DNA of 64,000 bases from Aphrophora alni (GCA_963513935.1 OY740767.1:151720431-151784430), one strand, 5' to 3'. Positions 43,522 to 55,925 are shown, numbered from the stretch's first letter. Translations and numbers: made by a program. Notes: generated from the sequence alone by a model not told the origin.

Positions 43522-46519
43522 AATGTTTGTTATTTATGCAACTCCTAAGGGAAAACAAATATAAAAAGGTTTGTATTCCCAGATTTTTATGAATTTGATA
43601 TTCTGTGTAAAACTTATCTTTACGTTCTGCCCCATATTGATTTATTGTTATTTATAATAACAATATATAACGTTGATTCTTGATTAACTCTTATTCCACA
43701 AACACCAATGTTTTCTAACTAAATTTTGTCAGATGAATTCAATTTTCGTAGCAGGAAAGACCTCAGGGATCTCTTCATCGTTGCTTAAGTGGGTATAAAA
43801 TTAATCTCAACCCAATTTAATTGTTCCTTCCACACCAGAAATATTAAATCGTGTTGAAATACATTGATTATTTAAAACAGCAGCGCGTGACTTTGTGCTT
43901 TAATGTTAATTTTATGGAAATATTTCGCTTTAGTGGCAACTTTGACATGTTTTTTTTAGGAATATGCAGATAAATTTTTTTTTGATAATTTATAGTTGTA
44001 AATTACCGTAAGGGCGAGTGTACCAATAGAATGATATGGCACTCTACTGGGTAGAACAAGTAAGACTTTACTTTTGATTTTAGATACATGCATGCAACGG
44101 CAAACAGGGTTAGTTAATAGAAAAACAGTTTTTGGCATTGTTACTCTTTAAAGACTTGAAATTTTATAAAGATACTCTTGTTGTGCTTAAAATGGCGACA
44201 TCTTTACAAGATGGATGTCTTTCTTGAAAAATTTGCAACGTAGCACTTTTAAGAGAAGTCATTAAAATTGTCGTTTACAAGACTATTCCGGTAATGCCAT
44301 GAAGTAATTCAGGGGTGCTTGTATGGGTCAAAATAAAATAAAAAGTTCCTATAAATATGAGGACCTAATTTGAAGAAGAAAGAAAAAAAGGTGAGAAAAA
44401 AACTTGTTCCAATAATCCGTTTCAAAATGAGGACCATTTGAATATTTCAAACGGAAATCATTCCTTTATAGTTATTTTCATTACAAAATTTTAAATGGCC
44501 GCCATTTTGAAACATTATTGGAACTAGCTGAGTATTTTTTTCAAACTACGTCTTTATATTGATGAGTACCGTGTAAAATTTCAACTGAATCGGTTAAGAA
44601 TCGGTTAAGTCTTTCTAGAGATGTAAATTATTTAGTAAAAAAAAAATTCGGATAACTGATAAAAGTTTCGGGCATAGTATCTAGAGTACTTTTTTTGACC
44701 CATGTAACAAACTCTTCAATTATATCCGCGCATTACAGGAACATCCTGTATATTTATATGTGAAAGTTAATTACGTCATTAACTAACGAATTTTGTTCAA
44801 TTATTTCATAATGGCGGCCGATCATATTCTTTATGGTTCTGTATATACAAGCCTTACTTCAAAATATATTTAGCTTTAAATCTGTTACAAATATCAATAT
44901 TTTTAAAATGTCAAACTAATTCAAATAAGACCTATAAACGGCCGCATTTTGAAGTTTGGAATTCGTTTATTAACGAACCGTATAGAATTATTCACCAAAT
45001 TCACACAATAAAGGAGGATATTGGGGTGGAGGGGGGGGTGTAGAAATTGACGAATAAACAAACAGTTTTACAGGTTTGGTGCTAGATTTACGAACCACCA
45101 AGTTCAGTTTCGATGCGGACTAAATATCGAGTTTTAAAATTCGTGTTTTGAACATGGGGGGGGGGGGGTTAGAACTGTTGCAAAAAGTTGTAGTTTTCTC
45201 CTAATAGGAGATACTTGGAGAAATAGTCGCGAATTAAACCTGCCGATTTATTTTCCTGTTTAAATCTGATGGGTCAAAAAATCGATTTTGACATTTTTAC
45301 GACTATATTAGTTTTTAGGTTCCCCAGTCCTAAGAAATGATTTTTGGAATGTCTTCTTTATCTGTAGTCCGACGAGTGGACAGATTTTAAATGTGCCCAT
45401 ATTTTGGACATATTTCTGTGTAAATCAAAATATGGAGGTATCCTGCTATAAGACAAAAATAACCACAAATTATAATTTTTAATTGTCACTAACGATTTTG
45501 ATCAAATTTTGCTCATGTTTATTTTCTAAGGATCCGAACAAAATGCATTGGTCGCTAAAACTTAATCCTCTGCTGATTTAGCTCAAATTTGACTGAAATG
45601 TAAAAATTAATTATATAAACATGTGTGTAACATTGCAATTAAAAAAATAAGTTTACAGTTTAGGAATATTTGGAAGAAGGGTGAAATATTTTGATTGTCA
45701 ACTACTGAAAAATCATTTCTAGTGACTGTTAGTTTTGGGTTTGTGAGTGAAAACGTTTGTGGAATGTTTTTTGCATATTTTCTTTTTCCATATTTTGATC
45801 AAACTTTGTACTTCAATGATTACTGAGACCCAATGCATGTTTTCACTCCCACTCTGTTTTCCATTTCTGTGGTAAGGATTCTTTGAAAAGAGATCGTAAA
45901 CTCTCAGAAACTTGTGAAAATACAATTTCGTGCTACATATTTGTAGGATAAATTAGTTCGATCAACCTTAAATTGTAAACTTATTTATCCCTCCCAAGTA
46001 TTACCAAACAAACTTCAGGCCAGTGACAATGTTTCATTCAACAGTGTTGTACTAAAACAAACAGGCAATGTTTCATAAGATGTGCAAAGTGTGTGAGAGA
46101 GAGAGGATAAGTTCTTCACCCCTCTCGGTTTACTACTACACCCCTGGGGCCACCAATCCTAGGATCGATGCGAAAGCGTTGTTGCCACATTTCTGCTTAC
46201 GTGGCAACTTGCCGACAACCATTTGGCAAATCATCACCTATGTTGGTTTTAAAAAAAGTTATTTATTTTCCCCTACCATAATAACAAAATAATGGTCATA
46301 ATATAGACAATAAAAGCAAACTGTGTCATCACAATAATCTTAACTTGGGGGATATATCTGTTTTAGCATTTAAAATAGGGATTCAAAGGAGTTGAAGAGT
46401 AGGGTACATTTTAACAAACATTTTAATATTAAATAATATAGTTTTACAACTTTATAGGTATAAAACAAAACAAAAATTATATTCAAGTGTAGGCTCAAAG
46501 AAACGAAACACAAAATAGT
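43522..46519. other. AT-rich non-coding stretch with old repeat phrases
   Basis: AAAATGGCGACAT (about 44190), ATGGCCGCCATTTTGAAAC (about 44493), AATGGCGGCCGA (about 44810). GATTTTGATCAAATTTTG (about 45493) and GGATCCGAACAAAATGCATT (about 45532) resemble phrases at 29.1 kb. G-runs lie at about 45032-45039 and 45156-45168. ACATCCTGTATA at about 44744. No gene was seen. Confidence 0.4.
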
Positions 46520-46730
46520 GGTTTTCCTTGTTGTTAATAGATAAAACCCTCTTGGTCATTATCGCCTTATGAAGACGGTAAGAGCGTAGAAGAACCCCAG
46601 GCCTCCGATACTCTAATAGCGTCAGCGACGAAAGAGAATAAGAGTTGGTCAAAGAAACTAGATAAAAAAGAGGAATCTAACCGGAGACTACATTAAGAAA
46701 GGTTACTAAGATACCTTGGGATTGCTGCAC
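46520..46730 (+). repeat. R1 repeat, nearly full length
   Basis: TTCCTTGTTGTTAATAGATA, CCCTCTTGGTCATTATCGCC, CAGGCCTCCGATACTCTAAT, AGCGTCAGCGACGAAAGAGA, AAGAGTTGGTCAAAGAAACT and CTTGGGATTGCTGCACC are in the standard order. Confidence 0.75.
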
Positions 46731-46861
46731 CTATAGCACAAATTGGTCATTCACGACTAAATTCCATCTTGAAAGGGTAATTTTCATTGATTACGTTCTA
46801 CTGATATATTCTAAGGCAACACAATATCGGATTTTATCTCAATTTGGTTTTCTGTTCAGTG

Positions 46862-47190
46862 TTTTCCTCCGAGTGGCCAGTAGTGTGACCGTCGTATTAT
46901 CTCCAGTTGACAAGGATCAGAAGGGTTTGGTAGGTCTACGGGTTTTCCGCTGATCGCTACATTTTTCTGCTAAAAGAGATTTTAAGATGGCCCATAATGC
47001 CCATTTAGACAGAGTGTCAGTTAGCAACAATGTATAAGAGTGCAGGGAGCGAATGAACGTAGCAGAAATATGTGCTGCTCATCAGTGGATTACCAGTAGA
47101 TCTGTCAAAACCTTCTGCCCCTTGTCAACTGGAGATGCGGAGCTCAGGACACTGGCCACTCAGGGGACACAACCTTCTATTCGCATTTTA
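46862..47190. mobile_element. R2 foldback element, complete
   Basis: The left arm (46862-46975: TTTTCCTCCGAGTGGCCAGT, ATCTCCAGTTGACAAGGATC, AGAAGGGTTTGGTAGGTCTA, TTTTTCTGCTA) is the reverse complement of the right arm (about 47060-47190: AGCAGAAATATGTGCTGCTC, AGATCTGTCAAAACCTTCTG, CTTGTCAACTGGAGATGCGG, ACACTGGCCACTCAGGGGAC). The spacer holds GTATAAGAGTGCAGGGAGCG, common to all R2 copies. An 84-codon frame (47053-47307) lies mostly in the right arm and is not a gene. Confidence 0.8.
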
Positions 47191-49666
47191 ATTGGCGACC
47201 TATCAAACTTAATGACCTCACGCACTGATCATAATTTATGCCCATTGTACTATCTTTTAAACTATTCATCTCATCTAAGTGTAACCAGAAGAATGTTTAT
47301 AGTCTAGTTTTAGGTCCTTCGTCCCGGATATAATATTTCTTTTGTTTTACCTTGATCACATAATATTATTATGTTTACAAGATTGTATTATCTAACAAAG
47401 CTCTTGTCCAAGCATACAAAAACAGCAACTTGAAACTGTTCACAGTTCACACTCGGCAGTCATACTTAGGTTCGCATTTCATTTCCGCATTCACAATCTC
47501 TCGGCTAGAACAGTCACAGTGCTTCATCTTGTGTTCTTCTTTTTCTAACTGTTCTTAATCTCCGTTAATGTATATATTTTTAAATAAGAGTTAAGCACTT
47601 GATCTTTTACACTCCCATATGTTTATACTATTATGGGAAGCTATGTGAGTAAACTGTAAATCAACCCAGGGGTGGTTATAAAATACTTAATTTTTCAAAA
47701 CCGGGTCTATAGATTTCGACCAATTTTTAATGTGGTGTGTAGATTATTGATCTCAACCGAGTGTAAAATCTCAATTAAAAAAATGAGAATGTGTATGGCA
47801 TAAGGGAAGCACTTTTAGATCTTTATTTAAATATTCTCTTCAAAGATGGTGTCTATGATTCATTTTCACTTTTTCCAACACCTACTGAAATGATATTATT
47901 GGTGGTGATTATTTTTATTTTGGTTATGGCCGTTATGGGTATGTCAGTGGGAAAGTTTGTGCAATGTTTTTGTTTTTGTCAGACCTCCGTAAGTTCCTTC
48001 TAGTTTTTTAGTAAATTGACGTTATAATGTTTGTGACTTAGATTTTGTTTGAAGGATATCTAAAAAATGGTCTACATTTCTCCCATCTACTCTCTGTAAA
48101 AAGTAGAATAAAAATGTTTTTATAGTCCTGAAGTATTGGTTTAAAATAAAAACAATCTCCTTGACATTGTATTTCTAGCAAACCTTGGCTTGTATAAATG
48201 GGTACATTTATATACCATACATCTGATAATCATATCCAGGAGCAGTGGTGGAATCATCAATAAATCCAGGATGCTCCTCTACTCCTCTCCCCTCGCGCTC
48301 TCATACCCGAATCCGCTTTCACATCCTGGATCTGCTTCCTTCTTTTGAGTGTCTACAAGATGTTCAACATTCTTGAGATAATGGGATTCGGCTTTTTTTC
48401 GTTCAGTCTCCTTCACCATAATGCAGGGTTTTCAAAGGGAAAGTTGGTGGATGTTGACATTCCCGGCTTATTATTGAACAAGTAATTTCGATCGACCATG
48501 AGTGAAGAGTTATATAGTTTACACATGATCTTAATAATGACCTTGTGTTGAACACGTTTATATCTTTAAAATTTAACTGATTTGTGCTTCAACTACAGAG
48601 TATTGAGAAAGATTGGTCATAAACAAAAGTGTTAGTCTTGTCAAAGTATACTTACTTTTAGTTCAGTTGCACTACGCTAATGTATCGAAGATAACCATAA
48701 TTATTGAAACACCAAGTTACTAAAAATAAAGTATTTCTTTAAAAAAAATTATCCATTTTGTGGACATTTGAGTCTAATAGTTTTTTTAAAATAACACAGT
48801 CCGTCGTCTGGGCATAGTGCTTTCCTAAACGGGTGAACTGATTTTGATCAAATTATGACCAAGCTTTTTTATGTTAATTTTGTTTTGATAACTTTAAAAT
48901 TTGGAAGCATCTGAGTGTAGAGCAAATAACAAAATTTACGTTTTCTAAAAAACGGTTACGACGATTTTGATGAAATAAAGCCTGTTATGGACACAAGCAA
49001 AATTTTTTGGTTGTTTTTCCAAAAATGGCGGTGCAGAATATATCTCAATTGACTATAGTGGAGTAACATTATAAGGGAGGGACTAGTTTGAGGTTTGTAG
49101 GGAATACGAAAACAACATTTTGTACCATATCCCACGAACTGAACCCATTGTTTTTTTATATAAATATGCCATCTTTGATATTTTCTTTAATATTTGTTGG
49201 CGCGCGGGGGGGGGAGGTTTATTCTTTACAAAACCTTAAGCTTCTTTAATATGAATAGAAAGTACCGTATAAGTGTGCTAACCTTGAAAAATAAAATGGC
49301 TATTCTTCCTTTTTAAAATTTTATCTCAACACAATATATGAATTTGTATCAAATTTTAGGAAAATATACTTTATCTTACGAAATAAGTGTCAATTGTTTA
49401 AATGTTTGGAACGTAGGTAATCAGAAAATATACGTGTTTTGGTTCAAAACATTTACACTATACCAAATGAAACAATTTTAATTGTATTGCAGATTGTTTT
49501 GCTTGTTTTTATTACTTGTTTAGTGTAGAGTTCTGAGACAGTTCGTGCATCATTTATTGTTCTTGTTTTAATCTTTGTACACCAGGTAACTGAACTTGCA
49601 ATTTAGAAATCTCATGTATCCAAGAGGAGAAAGTGTGCATATTATTCTGTGACCTGTGTAGGTGTA
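47191..49666. other. AT-rich non-coding stretch
   Basis: A 70-codon frame at 47791-48003 has a hydrophobic stretch (MILLVVIIFILVMAVMGM) but no supporting context. GATTTTGATCAAATTATG at about 48841 and AAAATGGCGGTGC at about 49022 are the recurring phrases. G9 at about 49207-49215. No gene was identified. Confidence 0.4.
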
Positions 49667-49667
49667 A

Positions 49668-49679
49668 TGCGCATGCGTA
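49668..49679. promoter_or_regulatory. NRF1-like palindromic site
   Basis: TGCGCATGCGTA closely matches the NRF1/Ewg-type consensus YGCGCAYGCGCR. It sits at the start of a locally GC-richer stretch (to about 49815) in an AT-rich setting, as in promoters of housekeeping genes. No downstream exon is identifiable, so this is only a candidate. Confidence 0.3.
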
Positions 49680-50099
49680 AAGTCGACCTACGGAGCACTA
49701 TTTTCGTTGAACAGAATCTCTCCAAGTGCCAAAGAAAGCATACAAGCAGCCTTCTTGGAACCAGAACCGGTATTTAATGTTCCGTGCATCTGGTTCTCCC
49801 CCTCCCACAACCTACCTGCCCCTACATCTATAAATTATTCTTACCGAATTTCCTGCCAAACCTGTTTTTAAAAGAAACGACGCAAAAGGGTGATTCCCCC
49901 CCCGCCTCCACTTTACCCAATTCGAAACCTAGTTATTGAGGATGGATGAAAAAGCAATTAACGATTGGTAAAATTATTATTGGAGAAGATGTACGTAACA
50001 AAGTAGAGTTTGGATTATAATTGTCAGGATTTTATGTTCATTGGAAAACAAAAATGATTAATTCTAGAATTATTAAAAAACCTGGAACTTATTCAATAC
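49680..50099. other. Non-coding stretch, first part GC-richer
   Basis: C/T-rich around 49794-49920 with a C8-9 tract at about 49897. No splice-linked coding frame was seen. Confidence 0.35.
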
Positions 50100-50680
50100 A
50101 ACTGATAAAGAAAATGGTTTTGAAATTTGTGTAGAAGTCGAAATTGGTACAAATATCATTTTGTTGTGGTTAGTTTTGATACTCCTCAGTATAATACAAG
50201 AAACTTGGTTTTTCTAGGTTATCTTTGCCAAAAAATAAATCTATGGTATTCATAGATGTGGAAGATTATGTTAACTCGTATCGAATGTGTAGGTTTGGGT
50301 GGTACACAAAAAGCAAAAATACTAATTCGTGACTTTATGTAGAAACTATCAATTAAAAAAAAACACAAGATATCTATATTTGGTCGAAACCGACATCAGC
50401 TGGATTTGGGTAAATTTTGACGGTAAAAAATTAGAAAATTCGTTGGTTTCTGTAAAAAAGGCAATCAAAAACACCCTATTCAGGAAATTAATGATATTAA
50501 AAGCTTTTGAATGGAAACGTGCCGATAAAAAAATTGAAGATTCGTGGGTTTGGATAAGAGTTTCTGTAAAAACCAACGATAAAAAACCCCAGTTTCGTGA
50601 ATTTGTGTGGAAATTATCGCACAAAAGCGATTTCATAGGTTTAGGTGAAACTTTTACGAGTCAAAACAAATTTGTGTATT
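50100..50680 (+). repeat. Diverged tandem repeat, irregular period
   Basis: A motif of the type TTCGTGNNTTTNTGTAGAAA-ATCN followed by an A-rich block recurs at about 50123 (partial), 50326, 50440, 50541 and 50595. It keeps a 160-codon frame open at 50329-50811 (plus), the longest in the window. The peptide itself is internally repetitive: SWIWVNF...VSVKKAIKN...FEWK and SWVWIRVSVKTNDKK...FVWK. Since the DNA motif continues upstream outside the frame, I read the frame as a by-product of the repeat, though a repetitive small protein cannot be excluded. Confidence 0.4.
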
Positions 50681-51289
50681 GTGGAGGTGGGGAGGGGGGT
50701 ATGTTTATGAATTTAAAAAGACGATTGTTTCTTTCAGGATTTTCTCTTCAGAATGTTATTCTAATTTGGTTTGAAACAATCTGTCAATTATATGAATTAT
50801 CCATATTGTAATGGTAGAACAAGTCTTTAAAATGTATAATTGTGTTTCATGTTTATGTATGTGCATGTACACCAAGTAGGGATACATAACCAATTTGTAC
50901 AGGATTAATAAAATACAGGAATTGTTAGTATTATATCTTTATAAACGATTTGTGGTATGTTTTAATCGGCATTTCAACAACCTTTCCCACTATGTTAGAC
51001 TATAATTTGCTGCATTGCACGTTACGATAGATTTTATCTTTAAATAAATTCAAATTAATTCCATTTCGTGAAGTAATGTGTTTCCCTCGTGATTTTGTAA
51101 GATGAAGTTATAGATTATAGTATTTTCTGCATTTATTAGTGTATATGTAAAAATATACATAATACCGACATTGGATAAGAAATTTTGTCTTCTATCGAGC
51201 TATACAAAACTAATTCCACGTTAATTCCTTCTTAAACATGGAATATTTTAGAAAATGTTTTAATGAATACAAGTTGTATTCAATTCAAG
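50681..51289. other. AT-rich non-coding stretch
   Basis: A GGAGGTGGGGAGGGGGGTATG block at about 50682 (G-rich), then nothing recognisable. Confidence 0.4.
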
Positions 51290-51530
51290 CCCTGTATTGT
51301 GGAGCAGTCACTTGAAGCGGAACGGTTCGGCTTGGCAACGTTGCCCTCAAGCGTCATTGCAGGGGACTGTGCACGATCCGGCAACGTTGAGGCGGCCATT
51401 AAAAAAACTACCTCGTAGTCGCTGTTGTCAGATTGTGCGACCAGGTCCATACTTTCCCAGTCGTAACTCTGGCTACCGCGCAGTACAGTTTAATCAAAAA
51501 CTAAAAACAACACTCCCAACAAAGTAGTAT
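51290..51530 (+). other. GC-richer island with a 76-codon frame
   Basis: This segment is clearly less AT-rich than its surroundings and keeps one frame open (51297-51527; basic, Arg/Pro-rich). GGCAACGTTGCCC at about 51336 and GGCAACGTTGAGG at about 51380 are local repeats. I recognise no domain. It could be an exon, part of a transposon or a CpG-rich regulatory patch. Confidence 0.25.
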
Positions 51531-52189
51531 AGAAAACCTTGAGTTTTGTTGAATGATTTCAAAGAATTATCTCGATTCAAGTGTGTTTAGTAGGAATTCT
51601 GTACAAGTGCTGAGTATGAATATTGTTTATTTGTTAATTTCTAAGGAGAAAATTACCTATTATTGAATAAACTGACGGTACAGTCTGTTCAAAAGTTGGT
51701 TTTGTTTGTATATCATATTGTAGGAAGTTTGAATTTTGTTGTAACCTTATTATTTTATACATGGTGTTCCGCGTATCCAATCCCACTATACAAATAGAAA
51801 AACGCCTTTGAAAGTGATCTAAATGGAAATACAATTTACAAAGAAACTTTATATCTATATGTTTTAAATGGAAACAAAAAAAGCATAACCAATGTGATGA
51901 TGACAATTTTTTTCCAACAACAAACGTTAATTTTAAATGACGACGATTAGTTTATAAAATTCTGTGTTGACGGTGTAGTAGTTTTAATACGTGACTTTTG
52001 GAACATTGTGTATACATTTAAGTTAACTGATGTTACCATATTAAGTGTCTTGAGTTGTTTATTTCACACCAATCCGACTGTTTAAATTTGTATAAATTAG
52101 AAACTGTTAGAGGCCTACATGAGGCACATTACAGAACCTGTAGGAAGTAATCTTACGTAAAGACAGACCTCTAAGGTCTCATCAAATTC
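51531..52189. other. AT-rich non-coding stretch
   Basis: A 90-codon minus-strand frame (51634-51906) shows no motif. Nothing else was seen. Confidence 0.4.
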
Positions 52190-52560
52190 GAATCGTGTTT
52201 GAAACCGTAGTAGAGCCCGAGGTATACATAGATATGAAGAGTCATAAGTCAATACTAAATCCGAACTTTAGTTGAATTTCTTCGAAAGCGCGTAAATCCA
52301 CAAGAAAGCTAAATTCGTATTCGTACTTGAAATCTTTTGAAACGCCTTGGAACCCAGTTGAACTGATTTATATAAGGAACAAGGAAAGCTGTATCCTCAG
52401 ATCTGCATTTGATGAATTGTATTTTGAAGTAGGGTTATATTTGAGTCTTGCGTCGGAACCCACTAAACAGTTTGAAAGGGGCTTTAGTATTCAAACTGGG
52501 TTTGAAACCGGAGTAGAACCCGAGGGCTACGTGGATTAGAACTTGCTGCATCTCTACTAA
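52190..52560 (+). repeat. Degenerate tandem repeat, about 140-165 bp period
   Basis: TTTGAAACCGTAGTAGAGCC then CGAGG (about 52199), TTTTGAAACGCCTTGGAACC then CAG (about 52336), and TTTGAAACCGGAGTAGAACC then CGAGG (about 52501) are three related blocks. They are followed by similar words (TATACATAGAT, TATATAAGGAA, CTACGTGGATT). A 70-codon frame in it is probably incidental. Confidence 0.4.
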
Positions 52561-54889
52561 CGATGTTTTCACTAAATTCAATCCACATTTGATGAAGTAG
52601 ACCTACAAGAGTACCGTACTAGGCTTACATGACTCACGTATCAGAACCAATCATGAACTAACGTTAAGAGCTGCGTGTAGAAGCTACTATTCCTCTGACA
52701 AACCAACTTCAATCTGATTGCTTTCAAAACCGGTCTGACTTCTTTTCACAAGCCAACACGATTTAAAAAATATATTTAAAAAAAAATAATAAAAAGAGAC
52801 GCACACGACTACGCGGAGAGTAAAGAAAAACAGCAGACAGGCCAAACCTGTTGTTGTGTAACCTTCTATAGGCCTACTCGGCGATATCTTGTCCTAACCC
52901 TTGCTTTGTCCATAAATCAACTTTGTTTCTTTTTCATGTTTTTAACACAAATAGTAACTTGATCCTCTGCGACTGGAATTTTTAATTCTAACGTATTCAG
53001 GGTAACTGTTGTGTGGAGGTTTGTATCACGTATTAGAAAAGCTGTTTTACCCAATTTTAGCTGAACTTTAGAAAATTTGTTTGATGAGTCATCTCTGTTT
53101 CCCCCATCGCCTAACGTAGGTAACAAATTTTAAGCTTTGGAAAGAGGAACACATGGGAAGATTTAGATGGACAATAAATAGCCTCCTCTGTATACAGCTG
53201 ATTTATATCCTACTAGATTGGGCAGCATTGGCTGAAAATTTGAACTGTTCTTTCGTGGAACTATATAGGGGTCAACAGTTAAAATGTTAACCCTGACAAT
53301 CAACCGCCCTCTTAAAATATACCGGCCGATTTTTTTCTAAATAGATTTAAGATATTTTTGAGTTTAGCACTTTCAAACTCTTGTGCAGATTTTCTCGTCC
53401 AAAAACCTTGACATCCAGGTTTTCCACAGTTGTGTAGATGCTTTGATATTCTTTATACAATGTCACAGTGTTAATGAACCCAGACAAATAACACTTTTCT
53501 GCGTTAGGCTGATGGATGGCATTGCGATGTTGTAACAGCTTGTTGTGATAAGAGCTGTAATTCTTGGAAACAAAACGATTGACCTTAGTCGCCCTTAGGT
53601 TGGGAATTCTTTAACTTTGCACAGTGCACTTGATCGAACGACTTTTCTTCAGTCATTCTTCAATAAATGTTCGGTTTATGCATTTCTGAAGCGGTTTACG
53701 TCAATTGAAGAATTATTCGCGTTAGCCTGTTGTATTATGATTAAAATGACGTACATATTCATTAGGTCGTAAAACGAGAATGTTCAAAATATTGAAGTTG
53801 ATTGTCTATGATTATACTACATATGATATGGAGCTAAGGCGGTTTGTGTACTCCTAACTAGATCATTATTTATTAATCCATGTACAGGAAAAATGAATAT
53901 CCGTTGGAAGTCCAACTGCAACCTTCTAGAGCAGAACACCTTATGGTTTAATGTTCCGCTTTAAAAGATAACAAAGTTTACAAAACAACTGAAGACATGT
54001 TTTTAAAGTTGAGAGAAAGCAGGATAGGACTGGTGTTATCGGATTCTTGTCCAAGATTATGCAAATGGGAGGAATTAGGTGCTAACATTACTACCAACTG
54101 CTCCGATCTGCCTGTTTATGCTAATATTTGCTGTCATTTACGCCAGGAAAGTCGTTTAAAATACATTATAAATTGAGGACGAATGCAGCATTACCAGAGG
54201 TCTGTAAAGGCTTAGCCTTACATTAAACCGTTAAAGAGCTATGATTCCTGTCAGGTAGGAGTCACGTGATTTACTTTAGTTACACATCAACTTGTTATAT
54301 ATTGCTCTCGTTGTTTTAAAATACAAGTTTTTATTGTCAAAATACTTAAACATCTATTGTAACACGCCGAAAAACCAAATTGATATCAAATACTTTTATT
54401 CGAGCGTTTGAAAGATCATTCAGTTTTACAATTGATTAAAAACAATTGTACGTTGTTTAAATCCGATTTACGTTTCCAAATCTATTAACAACTACAGTAT
54501 GTTAATACTGGAAGCGCAAATCGAATGGGGGTCCCCAATAATAATTGTATTTGAAGGTTCTAGCTCTGTACAGAATAAAACTTTATCTCCCCCTCATTGG
54601 TCCAGCCTCCAGCCACCCGTGGATTATCAATCATTCTATCAATACTCCTCCAAAACTCTTCACAATATGCTTTAAATTTAATCTCTTATTCAGTTCAATT
54701 TGGTCATGAATAAATACGTTCAGTGGAATCATGAGGGAATTCCATGTACCCCCGGGATTTTACCGAGCCCCCTTCCTTACAATTTTGTCGTTCTGATTTC
54801 GAACCAAATTAAGTGTTTACATTTTAATACGTTTTATCGTGGTGTACATTTTAGCTGGGATATTGAATTCGTGTTATTTAAATGGTTTG
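52561..54889. other. Non-coding stretch
   Basis: No gene or clear repeat copy found. Three pieces of AGAACC/CATGA-type text near 52630 may be remnants of the preceding tandem repeat. Confidence 0.35.
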
Positions 54890-55070
54890 TGTGTTTTTTA
54901 AAGGCGAAAACCTCTTTTTTTTTTAAAAAAAGGAAGAAAATAAAAAATAGACTCCCCCTCATCCTTTGAATACTCTAATAGCGTTACGGTAAAGACCATG
55001 AGCCGATAAAAAAAGACCTGATATGAAAGATAAAGGAGAGGGATCTAACTACATGGAAAAATGATAACAT
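54890..55070 (+). repeat. R1 repeat, nearly full length
   Basis: TTTTTTAAAGGCGAAAACCT, AAAAAAAGGAAGAAAAT, CATCCTTTGAATACTCTAAT, AGCGTTACGGTAAAGA, GACCTGATATGAAAGATAAA, GGAGAGGGATCTAACTACAT. The last block is lost. Confidence 0.7.
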
Positions 55071-55254
55071 TATCTTGTGAGATGATTCAACATCGTTTTC
55101 ATCACCGAGTTTGTGATGACAATTGGTTTGGTAAATATTTGCTTATCTACGACTACTATCTACGACGAAAATATCAAAATTGGAAGGCTCGTTTAAATGT
55201 TTTAAACAATTGGTAGCATAACACTGGGTCCGGTTTAAAAGTTATTAATTTGAA

Positions 55255-55400
55255 AATGGGTTGTCCATAGTACTTATACAATTCATTCGGACATTTATCG
55301 TCATTTTTTATTATATAAAACTATTACACGACGTTTCGAGAGTACGAATCAACTCTCGTTATCGTGTCAAGAAACCTAAAACATGATAAACGTCTTCTAG
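55255..55400 (-). repeat. R6 repeat copy, best preserved hairpin
   Basis: On the minus strand: GACACGATAACGAGAGTTGA, TTCG, TACTCTCGAAACGTCGTG, then TAATAGTTTTATATAATAAA and GACGATAAATGTCCGAAT. CGAGAG/CTCTCG is a perfect stem, and CAC/GTG around it can form an outer stem. The upstream TTTATCATGTTTTAGG word is shared with the 6.59 kb copy. Confidence 0.7.
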
Positions 55401-55734
55401 GGTATTAATAAAGAACCACTGTGGTCGTCTTAGGGCATTGGTGGAAACAACAAAAACTAAATCAGTTCGTGAGCCCAGTCTTAGAAAAAGAGCCCAGTTC
55501 GTGAGCGGGCATATTAATTATAGCTATATACAAACGTGACCTGGAAAAACCACAAGTGATCAGAACTGTACACTAACACACGAAAAGTCGTGCGTTCATT
55601 TTTTTTAAACACAAATGATTGCAAATGTCGGGAATAAACTATATATATAGCATGATTTCGGTCATCCGATGGTAGAACCGGGTTTTCATTAAATACTTAC
55701 TTCTATTTACGTCAAGTTGATAATATTTTGTGTG
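55401..55734. other. Non-coding spacer
   Basis: Nothing recognised. Confidence 0.4.
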
Positions 55735-55925
55735 TTTTTCCGTATTAAGCGAAAACCTATCGGTCATCATAGCTTTTATGAAAACAACTCCTCCACCACG
55801 AATACTGTAATAGCATCAGAGTGGGAAAAGGACGAGAGTTGCTTAAGAAAAGAGAGTGATATAAGCCAGGACCTCGTAAAGAAATGTAGATCCAGCTAGC
55901 CTCCATTGCCAACCCTATACTCACT
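55735..55925 (+). repeat. R1 repeat, nearly full length
   Basis: AAGCGAAAACCTATCGGTCA, TCATAGCTTTTATGAAAACA, CCACGAATACTGTAATAGCA, GACGAGAGTTGCTTAAGAAA, AAGCCAGGACCTCGTAAAGA, TGTAGATCCAGCTAGCC and ATTGCCAACCCTATACTCAC. First of a tandem pair. Confidence 0.75.

Noticed and set aside
47053..47307. 84-codon frame with a protein-like look
   Set aside because: It is mostly the right arm of the R2 foldback element, and the arm is present elsewhere with frame breaks.
47791..48003. 70-codon frame with a transmembrane-like segment
   Set aside because: Hydrophobic stretches are common in T-rich DNA; no start context, splice sites or poly-A signal pattern that I could support.
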